From the NCBI GenBank assembly GCA_964624645.1, contig CAZVAD010000003.1:1-64000 (forward strand): a stretch of DNA of 64,000 bases, written 5' to 3'. Position 1 is the first letter of the stretch; each line of letters opens with the position of its first letter. This document shows positions 35,327-43,918 of the stretch, in pieces. The position numbers and the translations under genes were made by a program. Origin of the DNA: Mariniphaga sp964624645. Its GTDB lineage: Bacteria > Bacteroidota > Bacteroidia > Bacteroidales > Prolixibacteraceae. The notes beneath the pieces were generated by a model, which ran no database searches, was not told where the DNA came from, and saw only the letters and a program-made list of their open reading frames with translations.

Positions 35327-35503
35327 GAGATCACGCGAATTTTTGGGTTCGCTTCTTTACTTAAACAAAGGGTTCTACAGTTATTTTAATGGGTAGATTT
35401 AATCCGCCATGAAAAAAATAGAAGCGCACTTCTGAAATTTTTGATTTGAAGTTGGTAAATACCCTTTCTTCTTAAAATGATTCATACTAAAATGTAAAAT
35501 AAA

Positions 35504-35535
35504 TTTGCAGAATGTTGTCTGATTAGTTAACTTCG
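35504..35535 (+). promoter_or_regulatory. Candidate promoter of the higBA operon
   Basis: TTTG (35504-35507), 20 bases, then TAACTTCG (35528-35535), one base from TAnnTTTG. It ends 4 bases before the toxin start codon, so the mRNA would be almost leaderless. Confidence 0.4.
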
Positions 35536-35539
35536 CGCT

Positions 35540-35899
35540 ATGGGAAAAGTTAGGCAAGTAGTTGCATATAAAAGATACTTTCTGGATTTTTATGAAAATC
35601 AAAAAGAAAATGTGCAACGAAAAATAGAGTGGACTTTAAATCTGATACAAGTGATTGATAGAATCCCTAAAAAGTACTTTGACCATATCACGGGAACAGA
35701 TGGATTGTTTGAAGTTCGGGTTGAATCGGGGAGTAATATTTTCAGGATTTTTGCCTTTTTTGACAAAGGAAATCTTGTAATATTAGGAAATGGATTTCAA
35801 AAGAAAACCCAAAAAACACCCAAAATAGAAATTGAAAAAGCATTGAAAATAAAAAAGGAGTATGAAAATGAGAAAAGAAAACAACATCACAACTCTTGA
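35540..35899 (+). CDS. higB: HigB-type toxin (Gp49-like, RelE superfamily)
   Basis: A 119-residue protein of the phage Gp49-like/HigB family of mRNA interferases. Typical features are the N-terminal VAYKRYFLDFYENQ, the IPKKYFDHITGTDGLFEVR core and FRIFAFFDKGNLVILGNGFQKKT with the catalytic-side basic residues. It precedes and overlaps a helix-turn-helix antitoxin, the toxin-first order of higBA systems. Confidence 0.85.
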   Translation: MGKVRQVVAYKRYFLDFYENQKENVQRKIEWTLNLIQVIDRIPKKYFDHITGTDGLFEVRVESGSNIFRIFAFFDKGNLVILGNGFQKKTQKTPKIEIEKALKIKKEYENEKRKQHHNS

Positions 35900-36170
35900 T
35901 GAAATCCTCGACAAAAAATATGGCAAAAGAGGAGCTGAAAAGAGAGAAAAATGGGAACAGGAATTTGAAGCCTTCAAACTTGGTGCTTTACTTGAAGAAG
36001 CAAGACTTAAACTTGGTATGACTCAGGAGGAACTTGCAGAGAAATGTGGAACAAACAAATCTTACATCTCCCGGATTGAAAATAACGCAAGTGACATCAG
36101 ACTTTCAACTTTAATGAAAATAATTCAGACAGGATTAGGAGGACACTTAAAGCTGACTTTACAACTCTGA
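35868..36170 (+). CDS. higA: HigA-type antitoxin (XRE family)
   Basis: A 100-residue antitoxin with a C-terminal helix-turn-helix (LEEARLKLGMTQEELAEKCG, then KSYISRIENN). It overlaps the toxin gene by 32 bp, indicating coupled translation. An AAGGAG seven bases before ATG 35868 is well placed, which favours this start over the ATG at 35862. It should neutralise the toxin and repress the operon. Confidence 0.87.
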   Translation: MRKENNITTLDEILDKKYGKRGAEKREKWEQEFEAFKLGALLEEARLKLGMTQEELAEKCGTNKSYISRIENNASDIRLSTLMKIIQTGLGGHLKLTLQL

Positions 36171-36258
36171 ATGAAAGAGAACGGACCACCGGTTTTTCAA
36201 TTACCGGCGATCAGTGTGGAACAGCAGCCCAACGTAATTAAAAACACAAATAAAAAGA

Positions 36259-36423
36259 ATGACATATTCATTCATTCCCATCGGCTTAATTGCAGTTTTT
36301 ATTGTTTATGTCCTTTATCTTTTGTTCTTTAAGAAAGATATGAAAAGACTGAAAGCGGTATTGTATCCCGGTTTATTTTTCATTGCCATTTGGGTGGTGA
36401 TTTACTACTTTATTTTAAAATAA
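36259..36423 (+). CDS. Possible small two-helix membrane protein
   Basis: A 54-residue frame. Two hydrophobic segments (about 5-24 and 36-53) are joined by a basic loop (KKDMKRLK), as in small hairpin membrane proteins. It lies 88 bp after higA on the same strand. An overlapping frame from 36171 (53 codons) is less protein-like. No homology is recognised. Confidence 0.4.
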   Translation: MTYSFIPIGLIAVFIVYVLYLLFFKKDMKRLKAVLYPGLFFIAIWVVIYYFILK

Positions 36424-36889
36424 CTGATTTTTCAGGCTTGTCTCTCATTGAAGTTATGAGTGGCTGAAAGCTGTAATAATGGAAACTTATGTTGCGTAAA
36501 TTGCCCTGCCCTGCCGCCTGACAGTTATCTGGGATTTAAAAAAAGCATCACTTTGGCAAAAAGTGTCAGGCATAACGGATTGATCATTTATATTCCTCAG
36601 TTCAGATAAATTCACCAAATGTTCATTTGTTATTTTAATCCACGGACTTATGTTCAGATTAAAATATGCTTTTATCTGAAATAATCTTCTTTAGAATCAT
36701 TATATATTACCGGTATCTGTTTAAAAACTATTTATATAAATAGTTGATATATAGTAATTTGTTTTTATTTTTGATTGGGAATAAAAACCGGAACAAATTT
36801 TCATATTTGAATAGTTAGATATTTGGATAAATTTGCATGAATAAAACATTATTTAATGCAATTTTTGTCAATAGTTTAAAATATAGGAG
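36424..36889. other. Intergenic region upstream of the octaheme cytochrome operon
   Basis: 466 bp, AT-rich, with no convincing gene on either strand. Its right end holds the candidate promoter of the cytochrome operon (36806-36835). Confidence 0.5.
36806..36835 (+). promoter_or_regulatory. Candidate promoter of the octaheme cytochrome operon
   Basis: TTTG (36806-36809), 18 bases, then TAAATTTG (36828-36835), an exact match to TAnnTTTG. It would start transcription about 48 bases before the cytochrome start codon. Confidence 0.5.
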
Positions 36890-38497
36890 ATGAAAAAAAC
36901 CATTGCCATTATTATTTTTCTTGCTATTGCAGTTTTAGTGCTCATCAATATTTTCAACACGGAAAATGAATATTACAATCTGAAATTGGAAGAACTGAAA
37001 CAGGCCTATGCCATCAAACCGGTTTCTTCCGTAAACCACAGTCTGTTTCCGGAACTTCAGCATGAGTTTTCCTCGCCTCAGGAAGTAACCGAAGCGTGTA
37101 TCAAATGCCACACCGAGCGCCATAAAGAAGTGATGAAATCGGCACACTGGAACTGGGAGCGGGTTTCTTACGTTGAGGGGCGGGGACTGGCGGCAGCAGG
37201 CAAAAAAAATGTGCTGAACAATTTCTGCCTTGGTGCGCAGTCGAATGAGCTGAGCTGTGCAAAGTGCCATATCGGTTTTGGAATGACCAATGACGAATAT
37301 GATTTCAACAATGCGCGGAATGTGGACTGCATGGTTTGTCATGACAACAGCGAGCTGTATTACAAGGGTTCAGCATCAGCCGGCTATCCCGAACGGGAGG
37401 TGAATCTTACCCTGGTTGCACAAAGCGTCGGCGCGCCGCACCGCATGAATTGCGGAAGTTGCCATTTTTACAGCGGCGGAGGGAACAACGTGAAACATGG
37501 CGACCTTGAAGAAGCTCAGCTCGCCTGCGACCGCAATCTGGATGTGCACATGGCCGCCAACGGAATGGACATGACCTGTGTTGCCTGTCATGGCGGGGAG
37601 AATCACCAGATTAAGGGAAGAATGTATTCCGTTTCATCCACCAACACCAACCGCGCATTGTGCGAGGATTGCCACACAAGCACTCCCCATTTCGATGATT
37701 TGCTGAACCGTCACAATGCAAAGGTTTCCTGTCAGGCGTGCCACATTCCGTTGTATGCCAAGGAAAATCCTACAAAAATGTCATGGCATTGGTCCACTGC
37801 CGGCAAACTGCGGGACGGTGAACCTTATCAGGAATTTAACAACGACAGCACCGAAGAATACCTGTCTATTAAAGGCTCGTTTGTCTGGGCAAAAAATGTG
37901 AAACCCGATTACATCTGGTTCAACGGAACGGCTGACCACTATCTGCTGGGCGATACCATCAGGTCGGTACCGGTGCAGATGAATACTCTTTTTGGTTCCT
38001 ATGAAGACCCGGAATCCAAAATTTTTCCGGTTAAAAATCATACAGGCGATCAGATTTATGACAAGAAATATAATATTCTGGTTCAGCCGAAACTGTTTGC
38101 GCTGGAAAAAGGCGACAGCGCCTATTGGAAAGATTTTGACTGGGAAACCGCTGCTGCTGCCGGTATGAAACATGTTGGCCTTCCTTATAGCGGAGAATAT
38201 GGCTTTGTGGAAACTGAAATGCAATGGCCTGTCAATCACATGGTTGCTCCTAAGGAGCAGGCGGTTGGGTGCGCCGAGTGCCACACACGCAGCGAGGAAG
38301 GAAGACTGGCATCGCTTGCCGGATTCTATATGCCCGGGCGCGACTATAACAAGCCCCTGGATTTCCTTGGTTCACTGATGTTTTTCGGTGCGCTGGCGGC
38401 TGTGTTTCTCCATGCAGCCATCCGGGTTGTTGTGTCAATCCGCAGAAAAGAGTACGACACGGAAAATATAGATTATGAAAATAACAGTCTGGAGTAA
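36890..38497 (+). CDS. Octaheme c-type cytochrome, tetrathionate reductase family (OTR-like)
   Basis: A 535-residue multiheme cytochrome with exactly eight CXXCH sites, at about residues 70, 123, 147, 188, 230, 258, 281 and 461. The seven-heme block followed by a long haem-free stretch and a last heme resembles the octaheme tetrathionate reductase family. Shewanella OTR can also reduce nitrite and hydroxylamine, so the substrate is not certain. An N-terminal signal anchor (about 4-21) and a C-terminal helix (about 492-513) suggest membrane attachment facing the periplasm. First gene of a four-gene unit with cytochrome b and two YeeE/YedE proteins, which supports a sulfur role. Confidence 0.88.
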   Translation: MKKTIAIIIFLAIAVLVLINIFNTENEYYNLKLEELKQAYAIKPVSSVNHSLFPELQHEFSSPQEVTEACIKCHTERHKEVMKSAHWNWERVSYVEGRGLAAAGKKNVLNNFCLGAQSNELSCAKCHIGFGMTNDEYDFNNARNVDCMVCHDNSELYYKGSASAGYPEREVNLTLVAQSVGAPHRMNCGSCHFYSGGGNNVKHGDLEEAQLACDRNLDVHMAANGMDMTCVACHGGENHQIKGRMYSVSSTNTNRALCEDCHTSTPHFDDLLNRHNAKVSCQACHIPLYAKENPTKMSWHWSTAGKLRDGEPYQEFNNDSTEEYLSIKGSFVWAKNVKPDYIWFNGTADHYLLGDTIRSVPVQMNTLFGSYEDPESKIFPVKNHTGDQIYDKKYNILVQPKLFALEKGDSAYWKDFDWETAAAAGMKHVGLPYSGEYGFVETEMQWPVNHMVAPKEQAVGCAECHTRSEEGRLASLAGFYMPGRDYNKPLDFLGSLMFFGALAAVFLHAAIRVVVSIRRKEYDTENIDYENNSLE

Positions 38498-38508
38498 AAA
38501 ATAGCGTT

Positions 38509-39150
38509 ATGAGACGAGTATATGTTTATAAAGGATTTGAGCGTTTCTGGCACTGGACACAGGCAATCCTGATCATGTTCCTGGCTTTTACCGGATTTGA
38601 AGTCCACGGAAGCATTCATGTGTTAGGGTTTGAACATGCCGCCCGCTTTCACCGGGTCGCCTCCTGGATGCTGATAGCGCTGATCATATTTGCCATTTTC
38701 TGGCATGTAGTAACCGGCGAATGGAAGCAGTATATCCCCACAACCAAAAAACTGGCTGAACAAATCCGGTTCTACAGCTTCGGGATGTTCAAAGGCGAAA
38801 AACATCCCACAAAGAAAACGGAGGTGAAAAAGCTGAATCCATTGCAGCGGCTGGTTTACCTTAGCTTTAAATTGATTCTGATCCCGCTGACGGTGATTTC
38901 CGGAATCATTTACATGTTTCAGAAAACCATTGACCGGAATGATATTGTTGTGGTCAGTAACTTTTCATTGGAGAGCATTGCTTTCTGGCATACGCTCGGA
39001 GCTTTCCTGCTGATGGTATTTCTGGTGGTGCACGTGTATATGACCACCACGGGGCATACGCCGACTTCAAATATTCAGGCGATGATTACCGGTTACGAAG
39101 ACCTGGAAGATGAAGATGAGGAAGAACCGGTTACCGGAGAGAAAGTATAA
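38509..39150 (+). CDS. Cytochrome b (formate dehydrogenase gamma / b561-like) subunit
   Basis: A 213-residue membrane protein with four helices at about 15-35, 50-70, 115-135 and 155-178. Histidines in the helices (ERFWHWTQ, HRVASWM, IFWHVV, AFWHTLGAF, VVHVYM) are placed to bind b-type haems. It probably links the quinone pool to the upstream octaheme cytochrome, 11 bp away. The C-terminus is a charged acidic tail. Confidence 0.85.
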   Translation: MRRVYVYKGFERFWHWTQAILIMFLAFTGFEVHGSIHVLGFEHAARFHRVASWMLIALIIFAIFWHVVTGEWKQYIPTTKKLAEQIRFYSFGMFKGEKHPTKKTEVKKLNPLQRLVYLSFKLILIPLTVISGIIYMFQKTIDRNDIVVVSNFSLESIAFWHTLGAFLLMVFLVVHVYMTTTGHTPTSNIQAMITGYEDLEDEDEEEPVTGEKV

Positions 39151-39188
39151 TTTCTGAAAAATTTGATATCCACTAAAAATTCAGAACA

Positions 39189-39725
39189 ATGAAATACAGA
39201 GAGACAATAAAACCAAAACCCTACATGAATCCGTACCTGGCCGGTTTTCTGTTAGGACTGGTGCTGCTTGCAACAATTTATATCACAGGACGGGGATTAG
39301 GCGCCAGCGGCGCATTCAAAAGTGTGGTGATAGCGTCGGTTGAAAAGGTTGCGCCGGCACATGCTGCTGAAACGGCATATTATAAGGAATATGAAGAGGA
39401 AAATCCTGCCGGACCATGGAAAAATTTTCTGGTATTTGAAGTTTTCGGGGTGCTGGTCGGGGCGTTTTTTTCCGGCGTACTGGCAAACCGCACCGGATTG
39501 AAACTTGAAAAAGGGCCGCGGGTTACAAATGGTGTTCGCATTGCCGGGGCAATCATCGGCGGGGCGCTGTTTGGCTACGGTTCACAATTGGGGCGCGGCT
39601 GCACAAGCGGCTCGGCGCTAAGCGGGATGGCTGTGCTTTCGCTTGGCGGAATTCTCACCATGATGGCCATTTTCGGAGGCGCTTATGCACTGGCTTATTT
39701 TTTCAGAAAACTTTGGTTAAAATAA
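39189..39725 (+). CDS. YeeE/YedE (thiosulfate transporter-like) protein, half-size
   Basis: A 178-residue membrane protein with about four helices and a periplasmic-type loop at about 52-78. The signature GSQLGRGCTSGSALSGMA carries the conserved Cys138 of the YeeE/YedE family. TsuA, a member of this family, imports thiosulfate by relays through conserved cysteines and has two such repeats in about 350 residues; this protein is one repeat and probably pairs with the next gene product. Confidence 0.83.
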   Translation: MKYRETIKPKPYMNPYLAGFLLGLVLLATIYITGRGLGASGAFKSVVIASVEKVAPAHAAETAYYKEYEEENPAGPWKNFLVFEVFGVLVGAFFSGVLANRTGLKLEKGPRVTNGVRIAGAIIGGALFGYGSQLGRGCTSGSALSGMAVLSLGGILTMMAIFGGAYALAYFFRKLWLK

Positions 39726-39731
39726 AATGCT

Positions 39732-40928
39732 ATGGGACCATTAGTACCTTTCATCATAAGCGAAGAGTTTAGCCTGATTATCGCCTTTTTTCTGGGAATT
39801 GGCTTCGGTTTCATTCTTGAGCAGGCAGGTTTTTCATCCACCAAAAAGCTGGTAGGGCTGTTTTATGGTTACGATTTCACCGTTTTGCGCGTGTTTTTCA
39901 CAGCCGGAATAACGGCCATGGCAGGTGTCCTGCTTTTGGGACATTACGGATTGCTCGATCTGGATGCAATCTATGTTAACCCGACCTTTTTAAAGTCGGC
40001 AATTATAGGAGGCCTGATTATGGGCGCCGGTTTTATCATCGGCGGATTTTGCCCCGGAACCAGTGTTTGCGCAGTGGCAATCGGGAAACTGGATGCACTG
40101 GCTTTTCTTTTTGGCGCCATTTTGGGCGTGTGGGGTTTCATTGAAACTTTTCCGTGGATTGAAAACACCTACAATGCCGGCAACATGGGGATGATTCGCA
40201 TTTCAGATTATCTGGGAATGTCCAATATAACGTTCGGATTTTTGCTTGCTTTCATTGCTGTTGGCGCCTTTGTGGCCACCTGGTTTATTGAGAACAAAGT
40301 GAATAAACGGAAACCGGAAATTGAACCGGCACAGCGAAACCGCTACGCATGGGCAGCGGCTGCACTTTTTGCGGTATTGGCGGTTGTGGCTTTTCTGCCC
40401 GGAGAAAAGGACAATATCAACCGCCGGATTGCAGAAGCCAAACGGCAGCAGACCTGCGTGTTTAAAGAGATTCCTGCCGACAAGCTGGCCGATGAAATTG
40501 TGAACAGTCATTATTCACTGAATATCATTGATGTCCGTTCGCCGCAGGAATATGAAGAATTTCACCTGCCCATGGCTATCAATGTCCCTTTTGAAAAGAT
40601 GATGGACAGGCAGTACGGGCCGTTGTTCAGGCAGCGTCTGAAAACCAATGTCTTTTATGCCGACAGCGATACGCTGGTGCGAATGGCCTGCCTGAAAGCC
40701 AAACATATCGGAAAGTCGGAAAATCTGATCATGCGCGAAACCGTATATGAATTCCGCAGCATGTTCTACGATGTGGAAGAGCCGCCGGCAGATGCTTCAA
40801 AACGGGATCAGCAGGTTTATCATTTCAGGTCAGAAGCAGCCCGTCAGATGGACAATCTCGTGGATGCCCTGAAAAATACCGGAGCGCCCGTGAAGCGTGA
40901 AGTTGTGAAAGTGAGGGGAGGGTGCTGA
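39732..40928 (+). CDS. YeeE/YedE-like protein with C-terminal degenerate rhodanese domain and Gly-Gly-Cys tail
   Basis: A 398-residue protein. Residues 1-225 hold about six to seven helices with the YeeE/YedE motif GGFCPGTSVC (Cys107, Cys113). A rhodanese-like domain follows at about 250-345: LNIIDVRSPQEYEEFHLPMA is intact, but the active-site loop reads VFYADSDTL, with Ala310 where the catalytic Cys should be and no CxxGxR loop. After a helical tail the protein ends in RGGC, putting Cys398 at the extreme C-terminus. It could carry sulfur on that flexible thiol; this is inference. Last gene of the sulfur cluster, 6 bp after the other YeeE/YedE gene. Confidence 0.85.
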   Translation: MGPLVPFIISEEFSLIIAFFLGIGFGFILEQAGFSSTKKLVGLFYGYDFTVLRVFFTAGITAMAGVLLLGHYGLLDLDAIYVNPTFLKSAIIGGLIMGAGFIIGGFCPGTSVCAVAIGKLDALAFLFGAILGVWGFIETFPWIENTYNAGNMGMIRISDYLGMSNITFGFLLAFIAVGAFVATWFIENKVNKRKPEIEPAQRNRYAWAAAALFAVLAVVAFLPGEKDNINRRIAEAKRQQTCVFKEIPADKLADEIVNSHYSLNIIDVRSPQEYEEFHLPMAINVPFEKMMDRQYGPLFRQRLKTNVFYADSDTLVRMACLKAKHIGKSENLIMRETVYEFRSMFYDVEEPPADASKRDQQVYHFRSEAARQMDNLVDALKNTGAPVKREVVKVRGGC

Positions 40929-40932
40929 AGCT

Positions 40933-42102
40933 TTACGCATTTATCTCTTCCAAAATCTTCCAGCACTGATACATTCCCCGTGGAACATGGAAACAGCCTT
41001 TCCATTTGCCGCCTTTGAGGTCTAAAAGGACTTCGCCCCGGCGGGTCAGATAACCCCACCATTCGGGATATTCCGGGTCTTTGAAGTGTGACCAGGTGTA
41101 ATCGTGTACTTTTTCGTACCATCTGAGGCATTTTTCGTTTCCGGTCAGCTGGTAGCCTTTCAGCAAAGAGATCAGCGTTTCGATATGTACCCACCAGAGT
41201 TTTTGGTCCCATTCCAGTTGTTGCGTCGGGCGTTCCAGCCGGTCCATAAAATAATAGATGCCGCCATACGCTTTATCCCAGCCATATTCAATCATGGTCA
41301 GGGTGGTTTCCACCGCTTTTTCTATCAGCTCCGGCCGGTTCAGGCGTTTGCCCAGATCCATCATAAACCACATGGCTTCTATGGCGTGCCCGGGATTGAC
41401 CAGGCGGCCATCAAAAGTATCGGAAAGTGAGCCGTCAGATTCAACATTCTCCACAATGATCCCACCCAATTCCGGTCTTAAAAAAACATCCATCACTTCG
41501 TGGATGACATGGTCAAGAGTTTTTACCAGAAACTCTTCATCAAGCAGATGTTCTATTTCCAAAGCCAGATTGCTGAGAATCATCGGCAGGGCAAAATTTT
41601 TCAGATTTCGCGTTCCCGGGTGTACTTTGTTCCATTTTCCCTTTGGATTTTCCACTTTCGAAAGGATGATGTCAAAAGTGCGTTTTGCAATTTCGGCATA
41701 TTCCCGGTTGCCGGTGGCAAGGCTCAACTGTCCGAATGCCATAGTGGCAAAAGTGTAGGAGAAAATATTGTAGGGCTCCACAAGTGGCTTTCCTTCGCGC
41801 GTCAGCGAAAAGTACCAGTTGTAGTTGCCGTCGTGTCCGTACTTTTTCAGAAAATCCGCTCCCTGAATGGCGCAATCCAGCCACTCCTGCCGCTTTTCCA
41901 CCTTGTTGTACAGCATGGCAAACATCCACACCTGCCGCCCCTGGAGCCAGATAAATTTATCGGTATCAAACACATCGCCTTTCCGGTCAAGGCAGGTGAA
42001 ATAGCCGCCGCACTCCTTGTCCTGTGATTTTTCGAGCCAGAAAGGGAGGACGTTATTCAGAAGTTCGTCCTTGTATTGTTGTTCAAGTTTTTTGAAATTC
42101 AT
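40933..42102 (-). CDS. AGE family epimerase/isomerase (N-acylglucosamine 2-epimerase-like)
   Basis: A 389-residue (alpha/alpha)6-barrel enzyme of the N-acylglucosamine 2-epimerase superfamily. Visible: FIWLQGRQVWMFAMLYN, the active-site blocks NPGHAIEAMWFM and KLWWVHIETL with conserved His, and WGYLTRRGEVL. Members epimerise N-acetylglucosamine/N-acetylmannosamine, cellobiose/mannose at C2, or isomerise mannose; the substrate cannot be fixed. Directly downstream of a sugar porter (4 bp), so it probably acts on the imported sugar. Confidence 0.85.
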   Translation of the reverse strand: MNFKKLEQQYKDELLNNVLPFWLEKSQDKECGGYFTCLDRKGDVFDTDKFIWLQGRQVWMFAMLYNKVEKRQEWLDCAIQGADFLKKYGHDGNYNWYFSLTREGKPLVEPYNIFSYTFATMAFGQLSLATGNREYAEIAKRTFDIILSKVENPKGKWNKVHPGTRNLKNFALPMILSNLALEIEHLLDEEFLVKTLDHVIHEVMDVFLRPELGGIIVENVESDGSLSDTFDGRLVNPGHAIEAMWFMMDLGKRLNRPELIEKAVETTLTMIEYGWDKAYGGIYYFMDRLERPTQQLEWDQKLWWVHIETLISLLKGYQLTGNEKCLRWYEKVHDYTWSHFKDPEYPEWWGYLTRRGEVLLDLKGGKWKGCFHVPRGMYQCWKILEEINA

Positions 42103-42106
42103 GTTA

Positions 42107-43534
42107 TTATTTATCTTTGTTTTTTACTTTACTTAACCAGAAACGCTCAATATCTTCCAGCGATTTGCCGGCTGTTTCCGGCATCAACCGCCACACAATC
42201 AGCATATAGGGAATGCACATCACTGCGAACAGGAAAAAAGTTCCGGCTGGCGACAATGTTTCCAGCATCCAGGGGGTAAGCTGTCCGATCAGGTAGGTGC
42301 CGATCCAGAGGGACAGGGTTGCAATCGACATGGCTTGGCCGCGCACTCTGGTGGGGTACATTTCCGAAAGGAAAACAAAAATTACGGCGCTGATTGAGCC
42401 GGCTGTGAAGAAAATATAGGCCAGGAAGCAAACCAAAAGAAAAAGACTGGTCAGCATCAGGGTTTCTGCAAAAAGGAAGTAGAATCCGATGAGAAGTAAA
42501 GAGACAATCATCCCGGAAACGCCTACATAAACCAGTTTTTTTCTTCCCACTTTGTCGATAATCAGCAAAGCCAGAATGGTGGTCCCCATGTTTACAAGCC
42601 CGATCAATGACTGATAAAACAGCGAATCGCCGCTGGAAATGCCGCTTTTTTCAAAAATGGATGGCCCGTAGTAAAGCACGGCATTCACGCCCATAAACTG
42701 CCCGAGAATGGCAATGGCGCTTCCGATGAGCACAGCACGCAAAAAGCCCGGTCTGAAAATGATTTTCCAGTCCGATTTCGATGCTGTTTCGGTTTTCAGC
42801 ATGGCCAATGTTTCATTCATCTGAAAAATTATATCTTCTTTGAAATTGTATATTCCGGCAAAAATTGAGGCGGCTTTTTCATTGCTGCCCTTCACAAGCA
42901 GCCAGCGCGGACTTTCAGGCAGAAAAAATGTAACCAGAAAGAATGTCATGGCCGGGAGGGTTTCCAATCCCAGCATACCGCGCCACACTTCGGCGCCAAA
43001 TATTTTTTGCGCCAAAGGCAGTTTGGACGTAAAAGTGGCGGAAAGTTCAAGCAGATAAAAATTCATCAGGTAGGCCGCCAGAAATCCGATAGTGATAGCC
43101 AGCTGATAGAGTGAAACCAGCCTGCCGCGATGCGATGCCGGTGAAATTTCGGCAATATACAAAGGGGAAACAATGGAAACGATTCCTATTCCGCCGCCGC
43201 CCACAATCCGCCAGAATACCAGTTGATCCAGATTATGTGAAAGCGCACAGCCAATAGCAGAGGAAGTGAACAAGACCGCTGAAATGATCATGGTTTTTTT
43301 TCGCCCGATGCTGTCGCTCAGTTTCCCGGCAAAAATAACGCCGATGATGGAGCCGAGCAGCGCACAACCTACGTACCAGCCGCTTTCCATCGTGGTCAGG
43401 GAAAATTGCTGAGTTACCTGCGTAACCGTTCCCGATATTACAGCCGTGTCGTACCCGAAAAGCAGTCCGCCAAGAGCAGCCACAAGCGAAATAAAGGTTA
43501 TATATCCAATGTTTAGCTTTTTTTGTTTACTCAT
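42107..43534 (-). CDS. Sugar porter family MFS transporter
   Basis: A 475-residue, 12-helix sugar:proton symporter-type MFS protein. Signatures: GGLLFGYDTAVISG in helix 1, GRKKTM loop, PESPRWLLVKG before the central loop, GRKKLV in the second half and PETAGKSLEDIE at the C-terminal side. The frame extends upstream to 43690, but the start at 43534 (MSKQKKLNIG) fits the family, and an exact -7 element (43573-43580) lies inside the extension. Pairs with the AGE epimerase gene. Confidence 0.9.
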   Translation of the reverse strand: MSKQKKLNIGYITFISLVAALGGLLFGYDTAVISGTVTQVTQQFSLTTMESGWYVGCALLGSIIGVIFAGKLSDSIGRKKTMIISAVLFTSSAIGCALSHNLDQLVFWRIVGGGGIGIVSIVSPLYIAEISPASHRGRLVSLYQLAITIGFLAAYLMNFYLLELSATFTSKLPLAQKIFGAEVWRGMLGLETLPAMTFFLVTFFLPESPRWLLVKGSNEKAASIFAGIYNFKEDIIFQMNETLAMLKTETASKSDWKIIFRPGFLRAVLIGSAIAILGQFMGVNAVLYYGPSIFEKSGISSGDSLFYQSLIGLVNMGTTILALLIIDKVGRKKLVYVGVSGMIVSLLLIGFYFLFAETLMLTSLFLLVCFLAYIFFTAGSISAVIFVFLSEMYPTRVRGQAMSIATLSLWIGTYLIGQLTPWMLETLSPAGTFFLFAVMCIPYMLIVWRLMPETAGKSLEDIERFWLSKVKNKDK

Positions 43535-43572
43535 CTGAATGCGCGTATTATGTGTTAATAAATTGATTCTTG

Positions 43573-43580
43573 CAAAGTTA
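43573..43580 (-). promoter_or_regulatory. Candidate promoter of the sugar porter-epimerase operon
   Basis: TAACTTTG on the minus strand matches TAnnTTTG exactly, 38 bases before the chosen porter start. The rest of the 43535-43918 interval shows no gene. Confidence 0.5.
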
Positions 43581-43865
43581 TAATTTTCAGGAACGGATGA
43601 TGGCAATGCACAAAGTAAATAAAAATTATTGCCCGAAGGAACGATTTTCAAGAGTTTTACCTTGCCCGTATCAATCACAATTTCGGACAAAACCTTATTG
43701 AAAATTCATGGGCAAGTTGTTCCGGGAAGTTCCGGTTTTGCGCTTGTTTCCCGGTTGGGGTTTCATGCCATCAACTGCATTTTATGATTCGGGATAGCGG
43801 TGAACTTTCCTTTGATGGGTATCCGTAATAATCAATTTGTCTCTTAGCTTTTCGTTTTTTACCAA

Positions 43866-43873
43866 TATATTTG
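43866..43873 (+). promoter_or_regulatory. Candidate -7 element of the DUF4434 gene
   Basis: TATATTTG matches TAnnTTTG exactly, 45 bases before the ATG at 43919. A TTTG at 43836 is too far (26 bases) to be a good -33 partner. Confidence 0.45.
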
Positions 43874-43918
43874 TGTCATTTGTAGTTTGTAAATCTGACC
43901 GTTTAAACAGTTTAAAAC

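Noticed and set aside
35335..35352. GCGAA/TTCGC hairpin after the aspartate kinase gene
   Set aside because: A 5-bp stem with an interrupted T tract; too weak to call a terminator.
36171..36332. A 53-codon frame starting right after higA
   Set aside because: It overlaps the better two-helix frame at 36259 and its C-terminal half is an out-of-frame reading of it.
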